Source: Aquificaceae bacterium (lineage in GTDB: Bacteria > Aquificota > Aquificia > Aquificales > Aquificaceae). Taken from it: DNA of 64,000 nucleotides. Both the position numbers and the translations under genes were made by a program. Below, piece by piece: positions 17,942 through 27,814 of this stretch; position 1 is the stretch's first letter; every line of letters starts with the position of its first letter. The stretch lies in NCBI GenBank assembly GCA_037481935.1, contig JBBFKQ010000003.1:124001-188000 (forward strand). Direction: 5' to 3'. The notes beneath the pieces were generated by a model. It did not search any database. It was given only the letters and a program-made list of their open reading frames with translations, and was not told where the DNA came from.

Positions 17942-18820
17942 ATGCTGGAAATAAAGGAAAGAGACCCTCTGAGCAATCTTTTTCTTGAGGTGCTGGACGA
18001 CCCCTCAAAAAAGGAAATGGTCTTTTACATCATGTGCTATTCACAAATCGTAAGGAGGGAGGGAAATCCATATGTGGAGCTTGAGAAGTTCCTCTCCTGT
18101 GCCTACAGAAACTTCCGGAGCGCAAGGAATTACTGGAAGGATGTGCTTGTGGAGATGAACCTCTTTGTCATATCTGACCTGTATGGAAATCTTTACATGG
18201 GCAAGGACATATACAGGGTAGAAGAAGGTGGCATATACCTTATAACTATAAGAAGCGAATACCTCAACCTCTTTGATAACATAAGCCAGAAGGCTCTCAG
18301 GCTCTGGAACATACTCAGCAGAACAGTGCTTTATAGAAAGCATGTGACCGCTCAGGATGCTGTAATCATCTCAACCTTGATGTTCAACGAGGGTCTTTAC
18401 GATGAGTTAAAGAATTACTGTGAAGTCTGTATTGAAAGATATCCAAGCGAGAAGAAATATTTTAGAATGCTTGACAGGCTTGCAAGTGTGTATTCAGGTG
18501 AGAGAAAGGATTTGATAAGGGAAATAAGAGAGGTCCTTCAGGAGGCTCAAGCCCTGGGAGATGTTTACTATGGGCTTAACCTTTTCAAGCTGAGAAAAGA
18601 CCTGGAGGCCCTGCTCAGAAGGGTGGAGGCAGGGAAGAGTATAAGCCTACTGAAGATAGAGTTTATAAACCAGAAAAGGAAAGGGGGAAGCTGGCTAAGA
18701 AGATTCCTTAAGAGGTTTAAGGATGTGATAGATAAAATATTTAGAAGGGACAATAACCTCCACCTATTTGAGGGGGCTTTATGTTCAAAGAATTTTCAGA
18801 CCCCATACATCAACTCATAA
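17942..18820 (+). CDS. Hypothetical protein, helical
   Basis: 292 residues, soluble, mainly helical. The middle part (about 120-215) looks like degenerate TPR-type helical pairs (..VIISTLMFNEGLYDELKNYCEVCIERYPSEKKYF..). A very basic stretch (residues 245-265) precedes the C terminus. No family recognised. Its 3' end overlaps the HD-domain gene by 40 bp, so the pair is translationally coupled. Confidence 0.65.
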   Translation: MLEIKERDPLSNLFLEVLDDPSKKEMVFYIMCYSQIVRREGNPYVELEKFLSCAYRNFRSARNYWKDVLVEMNLFVISDLYGNLYMGKDIYRVEEGGIYLITIRSEYLNLFDNISQKALRLWNILSRTVLYRKHVTAQDAVIISTLMFNEGLYDELKNYCEVCIERYPSEKKYFRMLDRLASVYSGERKDLIREIREVLQEAQALGDVYYGLNLFKLRKDLEALLRRVEAGKSISLLKIEFINQKRKGGSWLRRFLKRFKDVIDKIFRRDNNLHLFEGALCSKNFQTPYINS

Positions 18821-19890
18821 AGGCCTACGACTGTGAACTGAAGGTTATAGACAGTTTTCCCCTTCAGAGACTCAGGTTCATAAATCAGCTTGGCATAGCT
18901 TACCTGGTCTTTCCCTCTGCCCAGCACAGTCGGTTTGAACACTCCCTCGGAACTATGGAGCTCGCAGGGCGCATATTTGAAAGTCTGGGGCTCAGGGACA
19001 AAAGGCTATATCAGCTTGTCAGGCTTGCCGGTCTCCTGCATGACGTGGGGCACACGCCCTTTTCCCATACAACAGAGGTCCTTCTTGGAGACAAAAGCCA
19101 TGAGTCCATAGGGGAAAGGGTGGTCTATGAGGAGGGAATACTGGATACACTCAGAAATTGTGGATATTCTTATGAAGATATAGAGCTTATTGTAGAGCTT
19201 GCCTTTAAGAAAGGAGGAAATCTGCCAAAGATAATCACCGGAGAGTTTGGGGCAGACAGAATGGATTATCTCAGAAGAGATGCCTACTTCTGCGGGACTT
19301 CATACGGCTTTTTTGACTACAGCAGGCTTTTAGAAAATATGGTGCTGGTGGATGGCAGAAAATGTGTTCACATAAGCGCCCTAAGGTCTCTGGAGAGTTT
19401 TATACTTGGAAGGTATTTTATGTATTCCCAGGTCTACTTTCACAAGGTGGTGCGTATACTCAACATACACTTAGAGGAGGTGGTGCAGGACTTTCTGGAA
19501 AGGGGGCTTTTGAGCCGGGAGGATTTTTACAGGAAAACTGACCAGCACATTCTCCATTTGATGATAGACAGACAGGGAGAGGAAAAGGTGAGGAGGGTGC
19601 TGGGAAGGGAGCATTTCAGGCAGGTCTTTTCCACTTCATCAAAGGGTATGTTTGAATTTGTCAGAGATAGAATTCTTGAGAAGTATGAGGAAAGCCTTTT
19701 CAGGTTTGACCGCGTGAGCAAAAGGGTGCTGGATGAGGACATACCTATATGGGACGGGCATGACATGCTCAGCCTGAAGGAGGAGTCTTATCTTGTGGCC
19801 TCCCTCAGGGATATAGAGGTTTACAGGATATACGCACATCCCGAGCACAGGGACGAGGTAAGGGAATATGTTCGCAAGGTATCTAAGTAA
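18781..19890 (+). CDS. HD-domain phosphohydrolase (dGTPase-like)
   Basis: 369 residues. Metal-binding HD motif: H in SRFEHSLG (about 54), HDVGHTPFSH (about 89-98) and the distal aspartate in GEFGADRMDYLRRD (about 157-170). This layout matches the dNTP triphosphohydrolase-related group (COG1078-like), which hydrolyse nucleotides or cyclic nucleotides. The substrate is not predictable by eye. ATG 18781 falls within the previous gene; its 3' end overlaps the transglutaminase gene by 23 bp. Confidence 0.85.
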   Translation: MFKEFSDPIHQLIKAYDCELKVIDSFPLQRLRFINQLGIAYLVFPSAQHSRFEHSLGTMELAGRIFESLGLRDKRLYQLVRLAGLLHDVGHTPFSHTTEVLLGDKSHESIGERVVYEEGILDTLRNCGYSYEDIELIVELAFKKGGNLPKIITGEFGADRMDYLRRDAYFCGTSYGFFDYSRLLENMVLVDGRKCVHISALRSLESFILGRYFMYSQVYFHKVVRILNIHLEEVVQDFLERGLLSREDFYRKTDQHILHLMIDRQGEEKVRRVLGREHFRQVFSTSSKGMFEFVRDRILEKYEESLFRFDRVSKRVLDEDIPIWDGHDMLSLKEESYLVASLRDIEVYRIYAHPEHRDEVREYVRKVSK

Positions 19891-21793
19891 TTCACGCCTG
19901 ACCACCATAATGCTGGTTCGTCTCACTACCCTTGTAGGTATACTTTCCCTGTGGAATGTATCAGAGCCATTTTACCTTTTTGTTTTCTCACTCCTGTATC
20001 TTCTCGGTGTTCCCATGGACATAAAGGGTGTGTATCCTGTAAGAAGGCTTTTCCTGAACTTTCTTGGTATAGCTCTCAGCCTTTATTTCCTCTCTTCTCT
20101 CAGCCTTGAGGACCTTCTCAGACCCTTTTCCCACGTGGTTCTTCTGCTTATCTCCATAAAAAGTCTGGAGGAGAAAAAGCCAAGAGACCTGTATCAGATG
20201 CTTCTTCTCAGCCTTTTTGCAGTGTCCATATCCACAGCCTACAACCTGAGCCTGAGTTTCCTTCTTGTCTTTCTTCTCCATAGCCTTCTCGGTGTTTCTT
20301 CTCTTATCTTCCTCAACCTCTACAGAACTGCTGGAGAGAAAAGGTTTGACCTTAATATTTACAGGTATTTTGTCGTATCAGGAGTATCCCTTTTCTTTAT
20401 GGTCGCCCTTTTCACCCTCCCCTTCTTCTTTCTGCTTCCGAGAACTCAGGCTCCTCTTTTTGACCTTTTCTCCAGAGGCAGTGGTCTCAAAACTGGTCTT
20501 GCCGAGAGCGTAAGCCTCGGGAAGGTAGGGGAGATACAGGAGGACAACACAGTTGTCCTGAGGGCATACGGGCTCCCTCAGCACATGAAGGAGCCCTACT
20601 GGAGAGCTGTGGTCTTTGGGAGTTATGTCAAAGGCACATGGCTGAGGGTAAAGGAAGAGGCCTTTCAAATGCCTGCAGGAGGCGGAAACCTCCTTTACAC
20701 CCTAGTGCTTGAACCCTCTTTTGACAACATGATACCAGCCCTTGATTATCCCTACAGAGTTCTCAGCGTAGAGGGTATGTCTTCCAACGCCTACATGACA
20801 ACAGGAAACACCCTGCGCCTTGACAGGGAGATAAACAGAGCTATAAGGGTAAAGGTAAGTTCCTCAAACAGCCTATATCTTGAGGAAGACCCCGGGGATT
20901 ACCTGCAGGTGCCTCAGGATGTGAGCCCCAATCTGAAAAGGCTGGCAGAAGACTTGTCCAGAGATACGAAGAGCGACGCTGAAAAACTCAGAAGGGTAGT
21001 GGAGCATTTTTCAAAAGGCTACCAGTACAGCCTCAAGCTTGAAAAGTATGAGGGCGACCCACTTGACTACTTCCTCTTCGTATCAAGGAAGGGGAACTGC
21101 GAATACTATGCCAGTGCAACTGCACTACTCCTGAGGCTTATGGGAGTTCCTGCAAGGGTTGTGGGGGGCTACAGAGGTGCACTGTGGAACCAGTATGGAG
21201 GTTATCACATAGTGACAAACTCCATGGCACACGTGTGGGTTGAGGCTTATGTAAACGGAAGATGGCTGAGGGTGGACACAACACCCTCTTATACCTCACC
21301 CGCAGTCAGAAAAATCTCATCCCTTGCCCTCATAAGGGATTCCATAGTGAGCTTCTGGTATTCAAACATAGTGGGCTATTCCTCACAGAAACAGATAAGG
21401 CTTTTCAAAGGCATAGGAGAAGGCATAAAGGCAGAGTTCAGCATAAGCAACCTCAGAAAAAGGTTCTTTGAGTTAACTCAGCTTATCTTTCTGGCTCTTA
21501 CCTTCTATCTTGCCTTCTACCTCTTTCAGAGGTCCAAGAAAACGCCTGAAAACCTTTATCGCAGAACAAGGGAACTTCTTCACAGAGAGGGAATAGTGGG
21601 GGAAGATGCTCTACCCGAAGATATCATATCCGCCTGCAGAGATACAGAGTTGCACAGGTATGTGAAGTTCATAATCTCCATCTACCAGAGGCACAGATAT
21701 TCTCCCTACAGGGTTTATCCCGATGAGATAGAGGAAGGCTACAGGACCCTGAAAAGGCTGAAAGAACTCATCCGTAATTCTCGTCACTCCTGA
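19868..21793 (+). CDS. Membrane-anchored transglutaminase-like protein (TgpA-type)
   Basis: 641 residues. Six or so transmembrane helices fill the N-terminal third (residues 10-185, DUF3488-like), then a periplasmic region with a transglutaminase-like core: C411 in [10 protein letters not shown]455 in HVWVEA and D470 in RVDTTPS, the expected Cys-His-Asp triad. One further transmembrane helix (about 540-555) is followed by a cytoplasmic DUF4129-like tail. It probably acts as a peptidase or crosslinker at the cell surface. It runs 26 bp into the convergent queF gene. Confidence 0.87.
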   Translation: MFARYLSNSRLTTIMLVRLTTLVGILSLWNVSEPFYLFVFSLLYLLGVPMDIKGVYPVRRLFLNFLGIALSLYFLSSLSLEDLLRPFSHVVLLLISIKSLEEKKPRDLYQMLLLSLFAVSISTAYNLSLSFLLVFLLHSLLGVSSLIFLNLYRTAGEKRFDLNIYRYFVVSGVSLFFMVALFTLPFFFLLPRTQAPLFDLFSRGSGLKTGLAESVSLGKVGEIQEDNTVVLRAYGLPQHMKEPYWRAVVFGSYVKGTWLRVKEEAFQMPAGGGNLLYTLVLEPSFDNMIPALDYPYRVLSVEGMSSNAYMTTGNTLRLDREINRAIRVKVSSSNSLYLEEDPGDYLQVPQDVSPNLKRLAEDLSRDTKSDAEKLRRVVEHFSKGYQYSLKLEKYEGDPLDYFLFVSRKGNCEYYASATALLLRLMGVPARVVGGYRGALWNQYGGYHIVTNSMAHVWVEAYVNGRWLRVDTTPSYTSPAVRKISSLALIRDSIVSFWYSNIVGYSSQKQIRLFKGIGEGIKAEFSISNLRKRFFELTQLIFLALTFYLAFYLFQRSKKTPENLYRRTRELLHREGIVGEDALPEDIISACRDTELHRYVKFIISIYQRHRYSPYRVYPDEIEEGYRTLKRLKELIRNSRHS

Positions 21794-22148
21794 CCTTTAT
21801 GACCGTGTGCACGTTCCCTCTTGGGTTGAAATCCCCAATAACCTCAAGAAATCTGGGTTTGAGAGTTTCCTGAAGGGCTGTGTATATTTCATTGGTCGCC
21901 TGCTCATGGGAGATGTAGCGGTTTCTGAACTTGTTGAGCCAGAGCTTTAGAGACCTGAGCTCCACGATGTATTTATCCGGTATGTATCTTATCCTTATGG
22001 TGGCATAGTCGGGATAACCTGAGCGTGGGCAGAGGCATGAGAATTCAGGGAAGGTTATTTCAATCATGTAGTTCCTTTCAGGCGTAGGGTTTTCCCAGGG
22101 TTCAAGCTGGGCCTCTTCTATGGCAATCTCTCCGTATTTTCTCTCCAT
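21768..22148 (-). CDS. queF: NADPH-dependent preQ0 reductase
   Basis: Reduces 7-cyano-7-deazaguanine to preQ1 for tRNA queuosine. 126 residues, unimodular type. The catalytic cysteine C40 is in LCPRSGYPD with Asp47; E63 in [11 protein letters not shown] and H81-E82 complete the binding site. It is somewhat shorter than Bacillus QueF. The 3' ends of this gene and the transglutaminase gene overlap by 26 bp. Confidence 0.92.
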   Translation of the reverse strand: MERKYGEIAIEEAQLEPWENPTPERNYMIEITFPEFSCLCPRSGYPDYATIRIRYIPDKYIVELRSLKLWLNKFRNRYISHEQATNEIYTALQETLKPRFLEVIGDFNPRGNVHTVIKVRSDENYG

Positions 22149-22189
22149 AGGCTTCTATTTTAGGCTCTGTATGAAATAAATTCAATCCT

Positions 22190-23443
22190 CTAAGGGCACA
22201 TGAGTAGAACATAAACCCCATCAAACTCTCTTCCTTTTAACACGGGTCTGCACTGACTGAGCTCATCCATGTATTTTTCCCTTGTTATTACCATCCCCCT
22301 TGCCTGCAGTGGCTCTTCCAGCCCTTTTATGCACTTACCCGAGTAAAAAACAAGGGCAGAATCCTCAGCCCTGTAAAAGTGGAGAAGACCATGGTAGGAC
22401 TTAAGCACCGGATAGGCTTTTGGTGCGAACCTTTCCCTTTCGTAGAGATAGAGGGGTGGCATGAGAAGAAGCAGGGCTACGAGGGACAGTCCTGTTATAA
22501 CCTTCATGTATCTTTCGCTTACCACATGAGCCAGCATGATTGCAAGGGGCGGGTAGGAAAGAAGTATGTAGTGATGAAGCTTGTTTCTGGCAAGGCTGAA
22601 AAACACCAGGACGAAGGAAAACCAGAGCAGAAGGGGGATCCAATCTCTCCTGAAGCTTTTTATAAGTTTTGGATACAGGGGTATATACCAGAGGGTTGCC
22701 ACCGCAATAACAACAAGATAGTAGTAGAAGGGTGCGGGATGCGTTGACCTCTGCCCCGTGTATCTCATAAAGTTTTCGTATACAAAAAATCTGTAGAAAT
22801 ACTCGTATCCATGCTGGGCAACCATGAAAACATACCAGGAGGAACCAAGCAGGAGAAAGATGGCTACGCCAACTGGACTGAGAAAGTTGAAACTTCTTCT
22901 CCAGAGAAAGTATATGCCCAGGGCAAGCACTACCCCCACAGGACCCTTTGTAAGGAAGGCAAGGGCAAGGGCAATCCATCCCAGAGTGAACCTTCTCTTC
23001 AAGAAGGCATAGAGCCCTTGCATGGCAAAGAAGGTGTTGAGCATCTCTGGCACAAAGGCCCTTGACTCAAGCCACATGTGAGGGAAGGTAGCAAGAATAA
23101 GGGCACTTTTGAGGGCTATGTCTCTTGAAAAGAACTCAAGAGCTATCCTGTAAGTAAGGAATACAACACCAATCGCAGAAAGACCTGAGACCAGCCTTGC
23201 AGAAAACTCATTAAGGCCAAAAAGGTATGAGCTAAGAATCGCCATCCAGTAGAGCATAGGTGGTTTTTCAAAGCGGGGCTGGCAGTTATACATGGGGGAC
23301 AGAAGGTCTCCACTTTTCAGCATATTCTGGACTGCATCTGCATTTCTTCCTTCGTCAATAGAAGTAAAAGAGAGTATCCAGTTTCCTACTATGAAAAATA
23401 CGAGCGAAAGGATTAAAACATGACGCAAACCATAAGGAAACAT
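22190..23443 (-). CDS. GT39-family (ArnT-like) polyprenyl-phosphate-sugar glycosyltransferase
   Basis: 417 residues, ten or more transmembrane helices. The N-terminal periplasmic loop has the Asp-Glu pair typical of GT39/GT83 enzymes (SIDEGRNADAV, near residue 30) and a FEKPPMLYW segment as in ArnT. These enzymes transfer a sugar from an undecaprenyl-phosphate carrier to lipid A or protein on the outer face of the inner membrane. It overlaps the PAP2 gene by 31 bp; together with the GT2 gene at 33580 this could form a carrier-linked sugar pathway (inference). Confidence 0.85.
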   Translation of the reverse strand: MFPYGLRHVLILSLVFFIVGNWILSFTSIDEGRNADAVQNMLKSGDLLSPMYNCQPRFEKPPMLYWMAILSSYLFGLNEFSARLVSGLSAIGVVFLTYRIALEFFSRDIALKSALILATFPHMWLESRAFVPEMLNTFFAMQGLYAFLKRRFTLGWIALALAFLTKGPVGVVLALGIYFLWRRSFNFLSPVGVAIFLLLGSSWYVFMVAQHGYEYFYRFFVYENFMRYTGQRSTHPAPFYYYLVVIAVATLWYIPLYPKLIKSFRRDWIPLLLWFSFVLVFFSLARNKLHHYILLSYPPLAIMLAHVVSERYMKVITGLSLVALLLLMPPLYLYERERFAPKAYPVLKSYHGLLHFYRAEDSALVFYSGKCIKGLEEPLQARGMVITREKYMDELSQCRPVLKGREFDGVYVLLMCP

Positions 23444-23916
23444 AAGGCACCTATGGACCAGCCAGCGAGCACGTCCAGTGGAAAGTGAGCACCCATGTAG
23501 ACCCTGCCATAACCCACAAGAAGAGGGTAGGCAAACAGAAGGGGCTTTAACAGAAGGGGTGAACCCTTCAGGAGACAGAGGGCTACGGTTATGGACATGG
23601 CCGAGTCCCCTGAGGGAAAAGATTTCAGCCTGAGCTTTTCAAGGAGGTATACATCTTCAAGAACCGCAGAGGGCCTCTTTGCCCTTACCGTATACTTGAG
23701 AGCCTTGACTATAAGAGCCTGAAGGAGCATGGCAAGGACATACTTCATAAACCTCGGGTCTCCAAGAATAAAAAGAAAAAGACCCACGGAAGCACCAAAC
23801 CAGCCCTTACCGAGAAGGTAAAAGTATCTGTAAAAAACATCTAATAGTGGATGTCTGCTGTGGTTTATGATGTAGAAAAGCTGGTGATTGAAAGGGACCT
23901 TCTCTATGTTTATCAT
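23413..23916 (-). CDS. PAP2-superfamily membrane phosphatase
   Basis: 167 residues, about five transmembrane helices, with the three PAP2 motifs in order: KALKYTVRAKRPS (about 90-102), FPSGDSA (about 119) and YGRVYMGAHFPLDVLAG (about 146-162). Substrates are lipid phosphates; next to a GT39 enzyme, recycling of undecaprenyl diphosphate or trimming of lipid A phosphate is the likeliest role. Overlaps both neighbours, so co-translated with them. Confidence 0.88.
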   Translation of the reverse strand: MINIEKVPFNHQLFYIINHSRHPLLDVFYRYFYLLGKGWFGASVGLFLFILGDPRFMKYVLAMLLQALIVKALKYTVRAKRPSAVLEDVYLLEKLRLKSFPSGDSAMSITVALCLLKGSPLLLKPLLFAYPLLVGYGRVYMGAHFPLDVLAGWSIGALCFLMVCVMF

Positions 23917-24338
23917 GTGTATCTGTAGACTATCCTGCCCCTTTGGACCTCTTCTGGCACAAGAACCACCTTCTGGTCGCTCATGAAGGAAACAAAGCCC
24001 TCTATGAGCCCTGCAAAGAAGTAGACCACAGGAGAATTGATAAGGTCCTCGCCCACAATTGCATCTGTGAATATATCCTCCTCTGCGATAACTCTTCCCT
24101 CCTCTTTTCTCAAAGATTTTGAAAACCCAAGGTCTTCAAGTATTACACATGCGCGTCTCAGAGCCTCCTCCTTTGGCAGGTTCTCTGGAAAGTGTCCTAT
24201 AAGACTTTCCAGTAGCTTTGGTCCTGCCTGTTTGCCCGCATCACGCATCACAGCCTTTGCACCTTTATCTCCAATAAGATTTTTTACACCCTCCGCCATA
24301 TTGACTATGGCAAGAAGAAGAATATCTGCATCAATCAT
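23913..24338 (-). CDS. Hypothetical protein, possibly V4R-like
   Basis: 141 residues from ATG 24338, chosen because GAGGAGGG precedes it; a longer reading from 24368 would place this site inside the coding region. The segment GDKGAKAVMRDAGKQAGPKL resembles the first helices of 4-vinyl-reductase (V4R) small-molecule-binding folds, but the match is weak and the terminal Cys/His features are absent. It leads the operon with PAP2 and GT39. Confidence 0.6.
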   Translation of the reverse strand: MIDADILLLAIVNMAEGVKNLIGDKGAKAVMRDAGKQAGPKLLESLIGHFPENLPKEEALRRACVILEDLGFSKSLRKEEGRVIAEEDIFTDAIVGEDLINSPVVYFFAGLIEGFVSFMSDQKVVLVPEEVQRGRIVYRYT

Positions 24339-24396
24339 TCCTTTACCCTCCTCTATTAATTGTAGCATGCTCCCTCTTTTTCTGTAGATTAGGGGT

Positions 24397-24415
24397 GCTT
24401 ATAAAAGCTATAAGC
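24397..24415 (-). terminator. Possible terminator after the TatD-radical SAM gene
   Basis: Perfect inverted repeat GCTTATA (24397-24403) / TATAAGC (24409-24415) with a 5-base loop, a few bases past the stop codon of the leftward TatD-radical SAM gene. There is no T run after the stem, so termination may be weak. Confidence 0.4.
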
Positions 24416-24420
24416 TTTGC

Positions 24421-25785
24421 TTAACCTACAGACTCGTAAATTCTTCCCCTGAACTTTGCACCCAGAGAAAGAGCAAGTTCTTCTGTTTTTTTCATATCTA
24501 CACCTTCATAATCTACAGCGGTGGCTATCACCTCAAAGCCCTCCATTACTGCGGTTTTTATAAAGTCTATCACCTTTTCAAAGGCGTCAGGCTGTGCTGG
24601 TTTGCAGACCCTGTCGTAGGTTTCCCTGTCGGGTGCATTCAGACTCACAGACCATACATCTACAAGACCTTTAAGCTCTTTGAGCTTTTCCTTCGGGAGG
24701 AAGGTAAACATGAGACCATTGGTGTCAACCCTTACCCTTCCACCCCTTTCCTTTATCCATTTTGCTATCTCCTTAAGGGCGGAGAACCTTAGAGTTGGCT
24801 CCCCGTATCCGCAGAAGACAACTTCCTGGTATTTCTTGGGGTCTCCTATTTGCCTTATGACTTCTTCCACTGTGGGGTCCCTTGAGACCCAGACCCAGTA
24901 GCCCTTAACCATGAAGTTTCTCTCCCTCTCTCTCTGACAGAAGGTGCAGTGAAGATTGCACTTGTTGGTGAGGTTTATGTATAGCTTGTTGGTTATTACG
25001 TAGGTTATGGTCTCCTCCTGACCCTTGGTAGAAAGGTTAAAGAGGAGCTTTGCATTTTCTGAGGTCATCCTCTCCACGTCCTCTAAAGAGCAGTTAGGTA
25101 TGAGCTGAGCCATGACCTCTGCGGTATAGCGAATATAGGGGGGCTTGTTGGGTCTTCCCCTCACTGGCTGGGGTGCAAGGAAGGGTGCATCTGTTTCTAT
25201 GAGGATTCTTGTGGTAGGCGTCCTTTTTACAACCTCTCTCAGGTCCTGGGCGTTGGGGTAGGTAATTATGCCCGAATAGGAAATGTAGAAGCCAAGGTCC
25301 ACGCAGGCTTTCATAAATTCATAGGAGCCAGTAAAACAGTGCATCACACCACCCACTTCGTAAGCCTTCTCCTCCTTCAGAATTCTCAGGGTTTCCTCCT
25401 CTGCATCCCTTGAGTGCACCACTATGGGAAGCCCAAGCTCTCTGGCTATGGCTATCTGCTTTCTGAAGATGTCTTCCTGCCTCTTTCTGTCAGAATAGTC
25501 CTTGTAGAAGTCAAGACCCATCTCTCCAAGGGCTTTTACCTTAGGATGTTTTTGAGCCAGCTCTCTGAGCCAGAGAAGGTCTTCATCCCTGACCTTATCC
25601 GCCTCATGTGGATGAAAGCCCACCGCACAGAAAACATGAGAGTGCTCCTCTGAGAGCCTCAGGGCATTCTTTATGGTTTTTCTGTCATAGCCCACCGTTA
25701 TTAGATATTCAAGACCCCGGTCCTGAAGGGTCTCTTCAAGGTCATCTTTTTTTAAAAGGTCAAGATGGCAGTGGGTGTCTATCAT
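24421..25785 (-). CDS. TatD-family nuclease fused to a radical SAM domain
   Basis: 454 residues. Residues 1-255 are a complete TatD metal-dependent hydrolase: H5 and H7 in THCHLD, E88 in GEMGLD, H124, H149 and D199 (ETDAPFL). Residues 260-454 are a compact radical SAM domain with C276-x3-C280-x2-C283 and GYGEP at 326-330; this half resembles the TatD-linked radical SAM family, usually a separate neighbouring gene. The substrate of the radical SAM half is unknown. No frameshift separates the halves. It lies 46 bp downstream of tkt. Confidence 0.88.
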   Translation of the reverse strand: MIDTHCHLDLLKKDDLEETLQDRGLEYLITVGYDRKTIKNALRLSEEHSHVFCAVGFHPHEADKVRDEDLLWLRELAQKHPKVKALGEMGLDFYKDYSDRKRQEDIFRKQIAIARELGLPIVVHSRDAEEETLRILKEEKAYEVGGVMHCFTGSYEFMKACVDLGFYISYSGIITYPNAQDLREVVKRTPTTRILIETDAPFLAPQPVRGRPNKPPYIRYTAEVMAQLIPNCSLEDVERMTSENAKLLFNLSTKGQEETITYVITNKLYINLTNKCNLHCTFCQRERERNFMVKGYWVWVSRDPTVEEVIRQIGDPKKYQEVVFCGYGEPTLRFSALKEIAKWIKERGGRVRVDTNGLMFTFLPKEKLKELKGLVDVWSVSLNAPDRETYDRVCKPAQPDAFEKVIDFIKTAVMEGFEVIATAVDYEGVDMKKTEELALSLGAKFRGRIYESVG

Positions 25786-25831
25786 GGCAAGAAAAAGATA
25801 AGGGGTAGGAAAATCCTTTCAATGGCGATTG

Positions 25832-27814
25832 TCATAGCCTGAAGTGCTCTTTTATCCTTTTGATTATACTTTCTGCGGTAAAGCCAAAGTACTCCATAAG
25901 CACATCACCCGGTGCGGATTTTCCAAAGGTTTCAAGCCCTATCACCAGTCCCTCCGTCCCCACATACCTGTGCCAGCAAAGGCCCCTTCCTGCCTCAACC
26001 GCCACCCTCCTTTTTATCTCTGGCGGTAGAAGGGCCTTTTTATAGTCCTCTTCCTGCTCCTCAAAAACCTCAAAACTTGCCATGTTAATAACCCTGACCT
26101 TAAGACCTTCCTGCTGGAGCATTTCGCCTGCCTTTAGGGCCGGATGCACCTCTGAGCCGCTTGCAAGGATTATGAGCTCTGGAAACCCATCGCAATCAAG
26201 AAGCGTGTAGGCACCCCTCCTTATGCCTTCAGCGGGTGGATACTTTGCCCTGTCTATGAGAGGCAATTTCTGCCTTGTGAGTATGAGGGCTGTTGGTCCT
26301 TCCTTTCTCTGTATAGCCATGTCCCAGGCTATGGCCGTCTCCTCTGCATCCGCAGGCCTTATAACTCTGAGGTTTGGAATCAGCCTCAGGGAGCTCAGAT
26401 GCTCCACTGGCTGGTGAGTGGGTCCGTCCTCACCAAGTCCTATAGAGTCGTGGGTAAAAACATACACCACCTGAAGGCCTGCCATACTGGCCAGCCTTAT
26501 GGAGGGCCTCATGTAGTCAGAAAAGACGAGAAAGGTTCCACCATAAGGAATTATGCCCCCATGGTATGCCATGCCGTTCAGGATTGTGCCCATTCCATGC
26601 TCTCTCACGCCAAAGTGGATGTTTCTTCCAGTGGGGTTTTCCCCAGAAAAATCGCCCATACCATGCAGGTATGTGTTGTTGGACTCAGAAAGGTCTGCAG
26701 AGCCCCCAAAGAGGGTGGGTAGATGGGGAGCTATGGCGTTTAGCACCTTCCCACTTGCCTGACGGGTGGCCATAGGTTCGGTAAAGACCGGAATGTGCTT
26801 TCTGTATTCCTCGCCCCAGTCTTTTTTGAAGGCTTTCAGAAGAAGCTCTGCCTCCTGAGGATACTTCTCCCTGTAGGCTTCAAAAAGCCTGTTCCATTCT
26901 TCTTCCAGCTCTCTACCCTTCCTTATCCTCTCTTCTCTATATGCCAGTGCCTCCTCCGGCACATAAAACTCTTCTTCTGGCCAGCCAAAATTTCTCTTTG
27001 TCTGAAGAGCATTTTCTCTTCCAAGGGGTGCACCGTGAACGCTGGCATCATCCTGCTTTGGTGAGCCATAGCCCAGATGCGTTCTCACCGATATGAAGGA
27101 GGGCCTTTCCTTCTGCCTTAGGGCATTCTCTATTGCCTTTTCTATATGCTGCAAGTTGTAGCCATCCTCTATGTGCTGAACATACCAGCCAAAGGCCTCA
27201 AACCTCTTGCAAACATCCTCTGACCAGGCAAGGGATGTGGGCCCATCTATGGAGACTCCGTTGTTGTCGTATATTACCACAAGCTTATTTAGCCTCCAGT
27301 GAGCTGCCAGCTCCCCAACTTCGCAGGAAACCCCCTCCATCAGGTCCCCATCGCTCACCAGTGCAAAAGTGTAGTGGTCAATTACAGGAAACCCTTCCCT
27401 GTTAAAGAGGGATGAAAGATACTTTTCCGCAAGAGCCATGCCAACCGCGTTTCCTATACCCTGGCCCAGGGGTCCTGTGGTTGCCTCCACACCGGGGGTC
27501 AGAAAGTTTTCAGGGTGTCCGGGCGTTCTGCTACCGAGCTGTCTGAAGCCTCTGAGGTCTTCAAGGCTGAGGTCATAGCCCATCACAAAAAGAAGAGAAT
27601 AGAGCATGGCGCTGGCATGACCTGCAGAGAGCACAAAGCGGTCTCTGTTTATCCAGCCCGGGTTTTCTGGGTTAAAGCGCAGAAAGCGGTCAAATATAAG
27701 ATATGCTATATGGCTTGCTCCCAGGGGCATACCCGGATGCCCTGACTTTGCCCTCTCTACCTGGTCAACGCTCAGAAATCTTATGGTGTTTATAAGAAGC
27801 TCGTCCCTATTCAT
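25832..27814 (-). CDS. tkt: Transketolase
   Basis: Thiamine-diphosphate enzyme of the non-oxidative pentose phosphate pathway. 660 residues from ATG 27814, which overlaps the metE stop as ATGA; an in-frame extension upstream to 27889 lies within metE and has no family counterpart. Typical segments are present: SGHPGMPLG near the N terminus, the ThDP-binding GDGDLMEG variant SDGDLMEG, and the pyrimidine-domain [15 protein letters not shown]. Confidence 0.97.
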   Translation of the reverse strand: MNRDELLINTIRFLSVDQVERAKSGHPGMPLGASHIAYLIFDRFLRFNPENPGWINRDRFVLSAGHASAMLYSLLFVMGYDLSLEDLRGFRQLGSRTPGHPENFLTPGVEATTGPLGQGIGNAVGMALAEKYLSSLFNREGFPVIDHYTFALVSDGDLMEGVSCEVGELAAHWRLNKLVVIYDNNGVSIDGPTSLAWSEDVCKRFEAFGWYVQHIEDGYNLQHIEKAIENALRQKERPSFISVRTHLGYGSPKQDDASVHGAPLGRENALQTKRNFGWPEEEFYVPEEALAYREERIRKGRELEEEWNRLFEAYREKYPQEAELLLKAFKKDWGEEYRKHIPVFTEPMATRQASGKVLNAIAPHLPTLFGGSADLSESNNTYLHGMGDFSGENPTGRNIHFGVREHGMGTILNGMAYHGGIIPYGGTFLVFSDYMRPSIRLASMAGLQVVYVFTHDSIGLGEDGPTHQPVEHLSSLRLIPNLRVIRPADAEETAIAWDMAIQRKEGPTALILTRQKLPLIDRAKYPPAEGIRRGAYTLLDCDGFPELIILASGSEVHPALKAGEMLQQEGLKVRVINMASFEVFEEQEEDYKKALLPPEIKRRVAVEAGRGLCWHRYVGTEGLVIGLETFGKSAPGDVLMEYFGFTAESIIKRIKEHFRL

